The position numbers and the translations under genes are program-made. The notes beneath the pieces are model-generated. The model did no database searches and had not been told where the DNA came from. It saw nothing but the letters and a program-made list of their open reading frames with translations. A stretch of DNA of 64,000 bases from Lagopus muta (taxonomy: Eukaryota > Chordata > Aves > Galliformes > Phasianidae), in the NCBI RefSeq assembly GCF_023343835.1, contig NC_064435.1:83896134-83960133 (forward strand), read 5' to 3'. Below, one piece after another: positions 1-32,562 of the stretch (the first letter of the stretch is position 1; each line of letters opens with the position of its first letter).

Positions 1-1073
1 GACATGAGCATATAAACATTGAGGTATTGCATTATTAAAGCTTGTATGTGGTCTCACATACAGGGCTTAAGCTGGCTTTAAAGATCTAAAAGAGAAAGTA
101 ACTTCTTAGAAAAGCAGCTTTATTTCCTCCCTCACATGATTCACAGGGCTTCTTTGAGTTATGAAGAATCTGGTTCGTGTCATCACCCAGTAAGACGGTT
201 ACCAACCACTTATGCCTTTTTTAATTCACCTTTAGAACAGCTGATGAGACTGGGATTTGGATTCCTTAAAATGTTGCTGTGATATACCTTTGACAAGGGA
301 GATGTAATTCTCCACAGATCTTCAACTGAAAGTGGTCATAAGCTAATTTTAACAGCACAGTCTGGTTTTAAGTTTCACTACAGCTCAGTGAGGTAAGTGC
401 AGCATTCAGTACTTGCTTAGCTGTTTTCCAGTGTTGCTACTGGGACATATTTTCAGAGCTTCCAGGAGCAGGAATTGTCACCATATTGCTTCTGTCCAGC
501 TACAAGGAGTTCTCATTTTATTTACACGTTACAGACCCTGAGCAACTCTTTAGGTACAAGCGAGTTCTGAAATCCTTAGAGGACACTGGTGTTCTTCACA
601 AAGCCCAGTCTGTGCTTTCACTTTGATATTTCCAGGAAGGAACCAGTGTATCAGCTGGGAGCCTGGAGCTGTTCTGCTTTAGCCCCAGTTCTAGCTGCTT
701 GTGACCTAAGCTGCTTTCATGTACAATGGTGGACTTCTGCATAGGGCAAGAAATTAAAGCTCTTGTTTTTAAGACTGTGCTGATAGGAAGTCTTCTATAG
801 AAAAGTGCCAGGTGAAATCTACTTCTCATTACTTCTAAATATGTGATAGATTTGGCAAGATGTGTTGTACAATACTTAATGAAATCCTACTTAATAGCCA
901 GTATTTTAAATAATGTGATTTTTTTTTTTTGGTGTGTGTCCATAGATAGTAGAACACAGAGTTGTCTGTTTCTGTCTTTACTATTGCATAGGTCTTAAAG
1001 ATTAGAGCAGATAGGCATTTCAGGCAGGAGAACTGTGCAGGTATCATGTGAGCCTCGTTCAAGATGGTATTTT
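1..1073 (-). other. MAK: MAK 3' UTR and downstream sequence
   Basis: Immediately after the MAK stop codon (1074-1076) the minus strand has no further reading frame with protein character. Candidate polyadenylation signals (AATAAA on the minus strand) lie at 517-522 and 119-124. The true 3' end could be at either or beyond the window edge. The stretch is unique, AT-rich sequence without a recognised repeat. Confidence 0.55.
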
Positions 1074-21270
<20,197 letters not shown>

Positions 21271-22317
21271 CTGAAAAAAAAAAATAAGTGATTAGGTAAA
21301 TATGTAATTTTATGGTGTTTTAGGCAAAAGATACCCTGTAATTTCTTTATAACAGTAACCTGAGATCTATTTGTGTTCTTTAAAATAGAACACCTCAGTA
21401 TGACTAGTTACCTTAAATCCTTCAGGTGCAGAGTCTAGGATTAGGGTCAGAGTAAGCAAGGAACAGACAGGCAAGATTACTGTCACCATTCCCTACTCCT
21501 ACAGAATAGAAGAAATATAACTAGACCCAGGAAAATCTAACAACTGCTCACTGCAGCATTTATTTACTGTAACCTAAATGTTTAATACCATCTACTGTTA
21601 ACCTAATTCCAGCATTATCTCTATGTATCTGCTGTTTAAAAATCCAGAATAACTCAAGTGAGTTGACATGCACTGTCAGCCTACTTCAGCAAGAGATGCA
21701 AAATTCAGCACGCAACTTTATCCTCATGCCAGAATTAGCTACAGGTTGGTAAGGCTGTCCAAACAGATTGAGGCACTCAAACTCAGTAGGTGACAAATCT
21801 CAGGCTTGAGATTTACAGGTCTGGCAAAACGCAACAATAAAATTGGCCCTTTGGGAGCGTGAAACCAACAAGCTGGAGCAGGCATCTGCTCAGTAAGAGA
21901 AACGCCTGCCTGGAAAAAGCACTGAACAACCTCTTCTGGTTGATGCACCAGATGTCAGGTTGGTGCAGAAGCCTTTCTTTCTCTTCTTTGCACCCCTTTG
22001 CCAAGTCCAGTTCCAGCTGTGCCTTGTCCATCCGCACACAGCTTAGCTGTGAAATTTCAGGATGTTCCTTCAGAACTCAAACAGAAATGTCAAAATCGCT
22101 CTGTGGAAAGGCATAAAATCACACAAAAACTACATAACTCAACATCAATATTTAAGAACCATAGTACACATCACATACATTCACCATAACATGAATGCAT
22201 GCCAGGCTGTTCTACTGATGACTCTCATGAACAAGTTGACGTAGTCACTTATGTTAACAGTCTGATAGTGATAGGACAAACAAGAAAGGTTTTAAACTAA
22301 AAGAGAGAAAACTGAGG

Positions 22318-22540
22318 TGAGATGTTAGGCAGAAATCATTACTCAGAGGGCAGAGAGGCACTGGCACAGCTGCCCAGAGAAGCTGTGGTGCCCCATTCCT
22401 GGAGGTACTTGAGACCAGGTAGGATGGAGCCCTGGGGAGCAGAGCAGGTGGGGGCAGCCCTGCCTAAGGCAGGGGTTGGGACTGGGTTGGGTTTTAAGGT
22501 CCTTTACATTCTAAGCTGTCCTGTGATTCCATGTTTCCAT
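22318..22540 (+). mobile_element. CR1 LINE 3' fragment in MAK intron 1
   Basis: The plus strand carries 'ggcacagctgcccagagaagctgtggtgcccc', 'ctggaggtacttgagaccaggtaggatggagcc' and 'aaggtcctttacattctaagctg' with a degenerate TGTGATTCC end. These are the standard blocks of CR1 tails. It is antisense to MAK and just left of its CpG island. Confidence 0.88.
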
Positions 22541-23167
22541 GCTCTAGACAACCAAATGTTGCTACAATCAACATCTGCACGCTTTGTAAAGTTGTCATAG
22601 TAGTTCTGTCTCCCCAACAGATGGGAAATCCTATTGCAAACAACAGCTTCTTTTATACTCTTAATGACATGCTGCCTATAATCTCCTCACACGGGATTAC
22701 GGAAGGATGAAAGCAGAGGACAAATAGAGGACAAAATGCAAACACTGGAAACCATCCACTGATTTGTGTACACTTAGAAAATCTGAACTACTACGTATTT
22801 TCTAATTTTAAGCAATACTACTAGTGATTTTAAATGCCTGCCTTTCAGTTTAAATCAGAATTAATAACAGCCAACTATCTGCATTTCTGCCATACCTGAA
22901 ATAGCCATAACCAAACGTTCCACCTCCGCACATTAAACGGGCTGCCCACATTAAAACACAACCCGAAATACACCACTCCAACAGACAGAGCGGGCAGGCA
23001 GGGAAAACACAACCCGGTTTACACCAACCTGTCTGCCAACGCGGAGCTCAGCAGCCCGGCTCACAGCGGGGCAGGGAACATCCCATACACGTCTCTAAGC
23101 GAAACATCGCTCCTAACCCGCACCGCTGACCCGCGCCTCCTGCCCCAGCCCCGCACCGCCCGCTCAC

Positions 23168-23275
23168 CGCAGCGCTCCGGCCCGGCGCCGCCAACCTCGA
23201 ACCGCCGCCCCGCCGCTTCGCCCCGTTGCCGGGGCGATGCAGCGAGTGAGCGGGGCCTATGGAGGAACACGCCCC
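23168..23275 (-). other. MAK: Putative MAK non-coding exon 1
   Basis: This GC-rich minus-strand segment ends in a consensus donor (GCG followed by GTGAGC) at 23168/23167. It lies in a CpG island upstream of the MAK coding exons and points towards the acceptor at 21271. The transcription start is not visible; the upper bound is a guess from the edge of the GC-rich block. The exon is inferred from promoter position and splice sites only. Confidence 0.45.
23225..23238. promoter_or_regulatory. Candidate RFX X-box in the MAK promoter
   Basis: The site reads GTTGCC, a 2-nt spacer, then GGCGAT. The X-box consensus is two inverted half-sites, GTTGCC and GGCAAC, separated by 1-3 nt. The first half is perfect; the second matches 4 of 6. 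RFX factors drive many ciliary genes and MAK is ciliary, so the location is sensible. Binding is inferred. Confidence 0.4.
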
Positions 23276-23299
23276 TCCGTGATCACGTGGGAGAGCGGG

Positions 23300-26200
23300 G
23301 GGTTAAAAGCCTGAGCCAAAGGCTGATCGTGGCTGCAGTGTCTTTTCTTAAGCTGCGATGCAGCTGTTTGCCCGCTCTTCTTACGCGGGAATGTGAGCAC
23401 ACTCACTGCTAATTTCCTGTTGAAAGAGTCCTCTTTGAGTGTTGATGCTTGGCTGGAATGCTAAGCATCATGGCTTGGAAATGGCTTTGCAGGCAGTGAC
23501 AGCAGGTATGCTGTAATTAATTGGTGTTGTGTGAACTTCATTTTGCTTTTGTTTAGGTTACTTTGATTAGGTTATTTTCCCACTGATGGCTGTGTTGCCT
23601 ATGGATTCCTGCAAGCCCATGGAGGTGCCCTATTGAAATGCCCTCCCCTTTTTGTTCAGTTTTAACCGTAGCACTGCATTAACAGCAGTTGACTCCTTCT
23701 CCCTTTGTTCAAGAGCTGGAAGACCTCAGAGGTCCAGGGCTGGGACAACACCATGTGCTGTCCTCACTAATTCTCAGGTAGGTGGGCTCTAACACCCTGG
23801 GCTAACTTCTCGCCCTTGGGAAGAACTACGCCAATCCTAAGGCCTTGGTTCCTTTATCTGCATGTTGCTGCTGCTGATAATGATGGGAATCATAGATCGG
23901 AAGGCACCTTAGAGTTCCAACCCTGTGCCATGGGCAGGGCTGCTCCCACCTGCTCGGCTCCCCAGGGCCCCATTGAACCTGGACTTGAACATCTCCAGGG
24001 ATGGTGCAGCACAGCTCTGGGCAGCTGTGCCAGCACCTCACCACTCACTGAGTAGAGAATTTTTTCCTAGTATCTAATGACATGAATGACACACGAGCTT
24101 TCAAAGGTGTTTAGCTTGTCTCCTCAGAAGATGTACCCCTGGATATTTGTTGTGTCCGGCTGCATGGTCCAGCTTTGTGAATGGGAGTAGCTCATTTGTA
24201 TTAGATAACTCCCCACAAAAAGATGCAGAGGAAAACCCTATAAATCCAGAAAGAAACCCCAGAACCCACACAGGAAAAAGCAAGAAGCAAACTCAGGAGT
24301 TCTGCCCCGCTGCACCATTAATGTCTCCAGAGGAGCCCTGCTTCCCGCCTTCCCGCTACTGCCTGCGGAGATGATAAAGGCCTCAATGGGTGCCTCAGCA
24401 GAGAGCAACCGCTGAGATCAACAGAAGCACTCAAAAAATTGTTGAGCAGCCTCTTGTCTCTGGGAAGGGATCCTTTATACACCCAGGCTTTCAAGCAATG
24501 CCATTAAAAGGCTGCTTTTTGATATAAAGGGCATCCTCAGCCTGGGGACAGCTGGTGCTTTCCTCAGCAGGGCTCTTGTGGTTGGTGTGAAGCTGAAGCC
24601 ACAGGTGGCTGAGTTCAGAAAGCGCAATTCTTCCCCTCCACAGCTACACTGTGACAGCAGGAATTGGTTTGATGTGAGGACATCTGCGGGCAGCCCAGAA
24701 ACCGTGTTTGAGGAGCACAGTGAATGGAGAAGCTACTTGAGGACTGAAGGGAGCGCATCTTTCTTCAAGGCTGCTGCTTCACTCGAGAAACACGCTTTTA
24801 AAGTCAATTCCACAGCTCTATAAACCAGCAGGGAGGCACTCGATTTCAGCTTTTTGTTACAGGAGCTGGCATTGCATTCCAATTGCTGTATTTTGGACAG
24901 AAAACTATGTACAACACCAAATTGAATCCATCTGCTCTTTTATCTGGAAAGGTTAAGGCACAGGTACATTGTCCCAGACACTTGTAGATGAAAAGCAGCA
25001 GCACAAAGAGAGGCTGCAATAATCTTCAGAGTTTTTATTTGAGGGCCACAGGTGATACAGTGAGCTAATTGCTACCATACCTTTGTATTGTGCTTGAACA
25101 GCTGCTGTGTTTATTACACGTAAATCTACCCCCCAAAAGGAGCATTTTAACAGTTGTCTGCATTTACTCAGCCGATGTACAAAGTTCTGCTTAAAAGGCT
25201 GTGTTTTGAGAGCATATAGCATAACAATTTAAGCACACAGGTACAGCAACAAGCTTTATACCAGTATATTAACAGCACAAAACCCCCACAGCTTCTCCTG
25301 GTGTTTTTAGCACATCTGAAGGTAGAGTCACAGTCATCTAATTTCCCCAAAGCCACAAAATGGGGTAGCTTACATCTTTAAAACTCTTTGACTTTGAGAT
25401 CTTCTATGAGTCTCTTTCCAGTCATTTTGCTGGACCTTAATTCCTCTCCCCACCTATATCCCTATTTTTCTTCTAATGTTGGGCAACTTTGTCTTAATTT
25501 TTGTTCTACTCCCAAACCAACTTGCTATGTTTGCGAGTACAGATAAGAAGTTTCAGTTCTGCGTATAGGTATGGTGTGCATGTTTCTGAACCCAAAACTT
25601 GGTTCAAATTTTCTGGGCAGCAACTTGCCATTTGCTTAGCTTAGTGTGTAGGCTAATTATCTAACTACTGTTGTTCACCTGACTCATTTCTGTAATCTAA
25701 ACCACCTTGTAGAACTGCCACAATAATTTAAAAAGAGCCTGGTGAGACAGATGGCAAATACACTAGAAGTCGACGTAAGCTTGATGTAGATGAATTCATT
25801 TAGTCACTTGATAAATTCCAGCTTCAAGGGACTTGAGCTTTTAAAATGCTGATCAGTCCACTGCTGAATGTTGTTGGTTAATCTGCTGTGCAACTGCATT
25901 TCAAGTATCAGACTATGTGCATTGTTCTCATAAAAGACACAAAGCTGTACACCAAATACAATGACTAAAACCCAAGTGTTTGTACACCATACCAGACAAA
26001 TAAGTTTTTGTTATTAATTTGAAGACAGCACTGGAAGATTCTGCACGTTGAAGCCAACTGGTGAACCACTTGTGTTGGATTATGTGTTGTGTTTAAAAGC
26101 GTGTTTATTGAAAGCATACAGTAGCATGCTCAAAAAAGCAAAAATGTACAAAAATATTTTCCAAAATATTTGAGTGCCTAAAAAGCTAAAATACTCAGTA

Positions 26201-26440
26201 AATAATAATTGATGCTGTCACCTCAACCAAATCCCTGCATACACAGCTTTCTTGCAAGGCATACTGTTCTGGTTTCATTAAACAGCACTAGACAGCAGCT
26301 TCAAAAATATGTAAATTGAAACCAGCAATGCTGTCTTCTTCTGGGCCTACTGGAGAAGGGTTTCATTAGCTGAGAGCCAAGAGCTGCAAGTTCTCAACTT
26401 TTCTTTGTTAATTTTGGTTTTTGACCTCTTGCTTTGTTGG
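23300..26440. other. Intergenic region between MAK and GCM2
   Basis: About 3.1 kb separates the MAK CpG island from the probable 3' end of GCM2. It contains one CR1 fragment (23879-24083). The remainder is AT-rich unique sequence with only short uninformative frames. AATAAA-type signals on the minus strand at 25034-25039 and 26104-26109 could be distal GCM2 polyadenylation sites. No gene is seen. Confidence 0.6.
23879..24083 (-). mobile_element. CR1 LINE fragment (3' end to the left)
   Basis: The plus strand here reads like the reverse complement of a CR1 3' region: an ATCATAGA-type end, then a block like 'aaggcaccttagagttccaaccctg', and further right CCAGGGATGG and 'ccagcacctcaccactc'. These are hallmarks of avian CR1 tails. 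It is 5'-truncated with no intact ORF. The subfamily cannot be given by eye. Confidence 0.85.
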
Positions 26441-26444
26441 TTGC

Positions 26445-27117
26445 TTTATTCCCAGGAGAACGTCACTGTTGGGGGAGAGGGGGGAGTTAGGAATTGCTTG
26501 TAGAAGTCCCTTGGAGGAAAGAGAAAGACCTAATGGTGAGGCAGGGAGAAGAGTAGTAAATTGACAAGGTTTGTTCTCACTGACCTGCTGCTTTTAAACA
26601 AAAATGCAGTTTCCATGCAGGTTTATCATTTCCCTAGCCCACTAGTTTTTGCATTCCTTACATAGATCACGGCAGGTGGATAGATCATTCTGATAAATTA
26701 TCCTGCAACTTGCCTCACTCTCATTTCTTTCTGTTGGTTGTAATCTGTAGCCACTTCTATTTTCTTTTTCAATTGCCTAGGGTGTGTTTTCCTTTCCTAG
26801 TTGGAGCACTCTCTCTCCAACCTCTGGCAGGAACAGTGGCTCTAAACAGATCACAGTCTCCATTAGAAGAGTCTGCTTTCTTCCTGAGGTGCTTTGTCTC
26901 CACATCACCATCTCCCAGTCATGTCTGGACATTTCATACTACTTTAGAGGTACATATATTGATTTTTTTGGGGGAAGGGGGATGGGGAATATGCTTCAGT
27001 GCCAGAAAGCAACAATGCACTGCTTTCTCACACCTCCTCAAATCTCAAACAACATACCATTAGCGCAACCATTGATTTCTCAGTTGACCATCCCAATAGA
27101 ATTTAGGTAACATTTAG
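26445..27117 (-). other. GCM2: GCM2 3' UTR (minimal extent to first AATAAA)
   Basis: After the GCM2 stop (27118-27120) the minus strand runs about 670 nt to a canonical AATAAA (TTTATT on the plus strand) at 26445-26450. There is no coding potential in between. Further signals at 26104 and 25034 mean longer 3' ends are possible. Confidence 0.45.
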
Positions 27118-30100
27118 TCAATATTCACTACTCTCAAACCTTAAGGCTTGTCCTTCATGCTCAGCATAGCTGTTCCCCAGCGGTAACCCATACCGATAGG
27201 CCTCCACGCTCTCCACTGGTTCGGACTTTGTGGTGATTGGGTCATGCTGGTAGAGCAATGCCGACTTGATCATCCCAAAGTCTTCCTGAATCTTCATCCC
27301 TGAATAGATAGTGCCTGAGACATTTTCAGCCACATGTGTATAGCTCTGAAGGTTTTTCATGTCGCAGAGGTTGTCGCTGTATTTCAGCATGGATGGCTTG
27401 TAGGCCTGGTAGGACACTTTTGTGGTGGTTGTGATGACAGTCTGTAGTGGTGGGGCCATGGGAGAGGGGCTGGGACCGTATTTGCCAGAGTACTCACCAC
27501 CATAATAAGGGTGGTTAGTGTTTGTTTGCATCTGACCATAGTCGCTCCTGTCTCCACTACCAGTTTTCCCCCAGATTGGTTTCAGTCCATAATGCCTACC
27601 AGTATGGTCAAAGCTCTTGTCAATGCTGGTCAAGGAATTATAGTGAGATCCATTCAAACTGATAGGGTCTGCATCGAGGGGAGGATTTGCTGGATCTTTA
27701 TAACATGATGGGTAAGGGCTGGAGCTAATGAAGGGAGGAACTCCAAACTCGTAACTACATGGCCTGGGCACAAAGATCCTCGGATTGGGGCACTTCTGGT
27801 ATGGCAACAGCTGGTCCTCTTGGAAGCTGGCCGAGTCATAAGACATCTTGTAGAGGTCGGTATTTTGTGGCAAAGGGTAAGACTGAGCTGGAATTGAAAA
27901 ACTGGTGTCTGTGACGATGCTGACTCTTTCTGGGACATCTATGGAGGGCAGATTTTGCATGTTACTGACATAACCACTGCTATCATGGTATCTTCCAGCC
28001 TGGAAAGGATAAGAGCTTTAAGATTCAGGAGTGGATTCTGCCTACAGTGCATATCCTGACACTTGGACTACTGATCATTTCAGTCCCAAATAAACAAATG
28101 TAGCATGGTATAAAACTTTGTGTTGTCCTGAATTTCCCAGTATGTCCTTCTGACAACTTTTTAACTGACTCAAAACCTTGACTTACCTCTGAGTTTAGAA
28201 GTCTCTTTTTCTGGGAATTCTGAGAAGACAACATATGCTTCTTAATTGCACTTCGTCTTGCCTCTGCCTCCAATTTACTCTCTGGTCTAGGGTGGTCATG
28301 GACTCCTTTAGCCTAAATAAGGATAATCAAAGAATGATATGTGAATTGCAAGTGGGTAAGAGAAAAAAATGCAGTAATAAAATGAGTGGTATCCATGACA
28401 TAACCAATAGTCTTGCACAAGAGAGTTCAGAGGAGAAACTAAAGAACAAGAAAGGATTAAATTTAGAAATAAATTAATAAAACTCAGTTGTGACTTGCAG
28501 GTAGAGAAAAGGAAGAACTGATGGAGGAGAAGCCAGTGATTACTGCAGAGCTGTGAGACAGAATGATGCAGGAGCAAAGGCTCTACCCATGCCTAGGGAT
28601 GCAGAAGTAGCTGATCAGAACCAAAGGGGTGTTGGTGGGGAAGTATTATAAATTGAGTTTAATTGGTTTTCTGCACTCAGTTCTGCTTGATAACATCTGC
28701 CACTAAAATGACAATAACAGGCTTTAAAGAGATTTCTCTCTACTTTAAAACAATGACCACCTTCTTGAAGGAGACTGAGATACACACCCTGGAAAGCCAT
28801 CGAAGAATGAAATATCTATTGCAATATTTGTGAATACACAGATGTACCCAAAGCTATATTCACATATGATAAAATGTATAATGCATGCCTCTATTACACT
28901 TTTCTAAGTGGACCTTCATGTAGTCCCTAACACAAACTAGGAAACTTAAAACTGCTTTTAAAATGCCATCGTTTCTCAGATAGGTGTTAACTTCTAAGTG
29001 AGGAAGTATCAGCAATTTTGATAAAGATCTTTTCAGTCTTTGCATCTGTACAACAGCATATCTCATTAACAGGAATGATAAATAACAGGTGAGAATTTGG
29101 AAACATCATCAGTTTGCTTCCATTTACTGACTGGAAGAATAGAGTTCACTGGAGTCTGGGTCAGGGAAAAAAAACAACAACAACACATTCAGCAGAGAAT
29201 GTCATCCCAAAACAGAAGCTTTTCTGAAGTTTTTGTCCTCACATGGCTTAAAAAGAAAAAGCAAGAAATCAATATGAAGTTTCAAAACAGTTTTCTGAAT
29301 ATTGTTTTTTTTTTTTTCAGCAAGTTTTAAAATCCTTTTAAAAATGTTATTTTCCATGTCAAATGAATTTTTTAGATGAGGTCTTAAGTGAGATTTTCCT
29401 CATTTTTTAATCTTAGTAGAAAATAAATCCTGGGCCTTTGTTGAGATTCAGTCATCAGACACACGCCGAGGTGTAGGACAAACCCTGTGTTCCCATTTGT
29501 GTAATGCCATCAAAAGAAAGTTGGACATCTATGATGGTGTCATAGCAAAGATGGAAAACATTAAACTCAAGTGTTCTTAAAAATACACTGCTTTTTTAAA
29601 AACACAGCCAAGTGCTGCCATTTGATTAGTTGTGCCCATGTTTATAATACACAGGAATCCATGCACAGACTAGAACTCCACCACGCTCACTCCGTCCGTG
29701 CACTTATATGTGTATATAATTTGAAATGTGTGCTTCTTACCTGGAAAAATATTGCTTTGCCATCCAGTCTCCAGAAGTTGGTGACAGGATAGCCACTGTG
29801 CCCGCGGCAAGGGATGAGCTGCAGGGCTGCATTGCAGTTCGGACAGGCTTTCTCTGCAAGTACAGATAGAGAAAACACTGGTTTGGAGGGAAGGCAGAGT
29901 GCAAGTACAGTGCACTTCACTGAGATTCACATTGAGGTATGATACTGAAGTAAACAAGCTGCAGAGTTCCAAATATAACCGAATGGTCAGGACTAGAGCT
30001 GAATACTTAACAAAAGCTAGCGATGCAGAGCATCGTAGGCCCATTTGTCCTTAGTTATTTACAGGCATACACTGACAAAATTGGGAACTAAATATATCCC

Positions 30101-31999
30101 TCGCACTCTTCACAACGCATGCAAACACATGCAACCCGTGCAAAGCAGACTTTCAAGCAGGCAAGGCCGATCTGTGTTCAGAAATCAGGCCCAGCCGTGG
30201 GAATGAGGTCCCCCGCATCCCCCCTCACTTTGCTGCTTCTGCCGCGCCTTGTCGCAGATGGCGGGCCGCAGCTGCAGCCTGGCCCCGCCGGGCAGGGCAC
30301 AGCTCCCTGCACACACCACCACACCCAGGCAGGACTTTTTCAGGATCTGGCAGTTGTGGTTGTTGGTGTTGCGCATGGCCCAGCCGCTCAGGTGCCGCTG
30401 CGCGTTCTTCTCCTCGCTGGAGTAGATGAGGCGCACGTAGCCGTCCGGCCATTCCTGGAAGGCATCGAAGCGCTCAGGCTCCTGTGATGGGGAGAGCAAA
30501 GGAGCATGATCAGAAGGGGAGACTTGATGGCGGCTGAGTTCTGCTCTCTGGTGACAGCGACAGGACCCGAGGGAATGGCATGGAGCTGCACCAGGAGAGG
30601 GTCAGGTTGGGTCCTTCACCAGAGGGGTGGTGGGCATGGAACAGGCTCCTCGGAGCAGCAAGCACGGTGCCACGGGCTGGAGGTCAGGGACTGTATGGGC
30701 AGTGCTCTCAGACATTGAGCTGGATTTGGGCAGTCCTGTACGGAACTGGGAGTTGGACTTCAGGATCCTCCAACTCAGTCCCTTCCAGCTCAGCCTGTTT
30801 TATGATGGTGCCACCTTGGGGTTTTGTCCCAAGGCTTCTCTCTATGACATCTCAAGCAGCAAATTTGGAAACAGCGGAAAAGTATTTTTTAAAGAATAAC
30901 TTATTCAGAAAGAGCCTGTAACAAGTGAAATGCAGCCTAAGCTTCCATGCCTCAAGAGTCAGGAGCCATTCTCTTTTTGCATGATTTCTTCTCATAAGGA
31001 GCTGCGAGGCAGTGGCACAGGCTGCCCAGGGAGGTGGTAGAGACATTGTCCCTGGAGGTGCTCAAGAACCGTGTGGATGTGGCACCGAGGGACATGGGTT
31101 CGTGGGCATCGTTGGGATGGGTTGGTGGTTGGACTAGGTGAGCTTAATTGGTTTTCCAACCGTAATGATTCTATGGTGACCAGTAATAAGAGGGTCTCTT
31201 GTCACCAATGCCCCTGCACAGTGAGGTTTGCCCAGCTGTTGGACACTGCCTCATTACCAGCACTCCCTGGCTGCCCACCACCTGTGTGCTCGTTGTGGAG
31301 CTGTGCACCTGAAGACTGAAAGCTTCAAGTTTTAGTTGGACAGCGGTTGCTTGAAGTGCATCCATAGCAAGTAGAACAAGGAAAGAAAAGAACAAACAAA
31401 AACCTCCCAAAACAACCCACAAACACATATGTTCCACTATATCAGTAGTGGTTCAGAGAAAGAATGCTCCCATTTGGGATGTCACCAACTTGCTGGCATT
31501 CCTCATCAAAATGTAGTTGCCATAAAAATTAAGTAGTGCCTAATATTTTCAACTCCAAGCACAGCAAAAATAACAATTTCCTGCAGCGTTCCTTTAACAC
31601 ACGTATACAGCACATGTGAGCCATCAGGTGTTTGCAGAATTAACCCATTCTGTAGCTGCACATTATGTGTAAAATTAGACACGTGATGAAAAATATGTGG
31701 GTTGAAAACATATTAGGAGCTTACAAACAGAGGGAAAAAACCCAATCATTTCCAAATGCATTCAATCAGATGTGAGCAAACAGGTACAATATCCAGATGG
31801 CTTGGAGGATATCAGCAGAAAACAGTCAACCTTAGATTCTTTGGACGTGCTTAACAGGGGAAAGACAGAGAAAGGAGGTCGTTTTAGGAGCTCGCACGCA
31901 GCTGGATCAGACCGTGTATTAAAGCACTACGTCCCACCCGCAGCCATGCCCCGGTACCTGCGGCAGCTTGGGATCGTTGATGTCCCAGGTGAGCTTCAT
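27118..31999 (-). CDS. GCM2: GCM2, glial cells missing homolog 2 transcription factor (complete CDS, 5 exons)
   Basis: Zinc-binding GCM-domain transcription factor; master regulator of parathyroid development, expressed in pharyngeal pouches. Coding exons in transcript order: 31958-31999, 30229-30481, 29741-29853, 28187-28312, 27118-27999 (stop TGA). Phases join to 471 aa; human GCM2 is about 506. The GCM domain spans roughly residues 4-160: [61 protein letters not shown], then [20 protein letters not shown] and [10 protein letters not shown] with the conserved Cys/His zinc ligands. The large last exon encodes the divergent activation region, including a conserved [14 protein letters not shown] block. 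The start ATG has A at -3 and lies 36 nt downstream of an in-frame TAA, so the protein starts at the methionine aligned with an internal human methionine (MQLSWDIND). GCM1 is the paralogue; position between MAK and SYCP2L supports GCM2. The introns hold a CR1 piece (31000-31175) and nothing else recognised. Confidence 0.96.
31000..31175 (+). mobile_element. CR1 LINE 3' fragment in GCM2 intron 1
   Basis: The fragment reads 'gaggcagtggcacaggctgcccagggaggtggtagagac', 'ccctggaggtgctcaagaaccgtgtggatgtggcacc' and 'ggttggactaggtgagc', ending in a TGATTCTATGG terminus. It is antisense to GCM2. Confidence 0.9.
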
Positions 32000-32308
32000 G
32001 CTGGGGGCAGCGGCGGGCGGCGGCTCCCGCTTTTATCGCCTCGGGGCGGCCCGCACCTCCCGCCCGGCCCCCTGGGGCGGCCCTGGGGGTGCTGGGGAGA
32101 GGGGGGGCTCCCCGCCGGCTATGGGGGGAGGGCTGCAGCCCCCCGATATCGCCACAGCGGCGCGGGGCTGCTTGGAGCGGCCCTGGGGGCTGGTTTTGCT
32201 GCAGGTTGGGAACTCTCCCTCTGAGAGAGCCATCGTGGGTTGCAGTTAATTACGAAGTTACGCACGCTGGCTTTTTAGGGGTGAAAAACAATCGATGCTC
32301 CTTCTGTT

Positions 32309-32342
32309 AAAAAAAAAAAAAAAAAAAGGGGGGGGGGGGGGG
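32309..32342 (+). repeat. A19 G15 homopolymer pair
   Basis: Nineteen A followed directly by fifteen G, placed midway in the GCM2/SYCP2L CpG block. On the minus strand it is C15T19. The lengths may be affected by sequencing error. Confidence 0.9.
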
Positions 32343-32520
32343 TGTTATTTTTTTCAGAAACAGAAAGGTAAAAAAAAACCAAACACAACGCTTTTGTGAT
32401 GCTGTGGAGACGCTGGGTGCTTCGTGCTCCCGTAATGCTTTAAACGATCCCACCTGGCCAAGGGCTTTTCTCGTTCGCTCCTCTCCCCTGGGAAAGGCGC
32501 TCCGTTTCCCTCTCTAACGC

Positions 32521-32562
32521 GAAATAAAGCCGGCCCTGCAGCCGCACCGAGACGGGATGCAG
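32521..32562 (+). other. SYCP2L: Putative non-coding first exon of SYCP2L (3' boundary only)
   Basis: A consensus donor (CAG then GTACGG) lies at 32562/32563 in the CpG block, and a pyrimidine-rich stretch ending in CAAAG or AACAG precedes the SYCP2L ATG-bearing exon near 32865-32873. Joining them gives no in-frame upstream start, so the exon would be 5' UTR. The 5' boundary shown is arbitrary. Confidence 0.35.

Larger units (their letters stand above)
22915..23290. promoter_or_regulatory. MAK: CpG-island promoter of MAK
   Basis: The stretch is markedly rich in G+C and CpG compared with the AT-rich flanks. It holds the putative first exon of MAK, a CACGTG E-box at 23284-23289 and an X-box-like site at 23225-23238. 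There is no TATA box at a useful distance, typical of a CpG promoter. The nearest gene in the other direction is the 3' end of GCM2, so it most likely serves MAK alone. Confidence 0.7.

Noticed and set aside
30119-30487. Plus-strand 122-codon frame opposite GCM2 exon 2
   Set aside because: It is antisense to a well-supported GCM-domain exon and has no features of its own.
32030-32037. GATAAAAG as a TATA box for GCM2
   Set aside because: It would place the transcription start only a few bases before the ATG, leaving almost no 5' UTR. The promoter is CpG-type.
31772-32249. Plus-strand open frames of 93-150 codons over GCM2 exon 1
   Set aside because: They are GC-rich antisense shadows of the CpG block. 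The GCM2 exon on the other strand explains the sequence.
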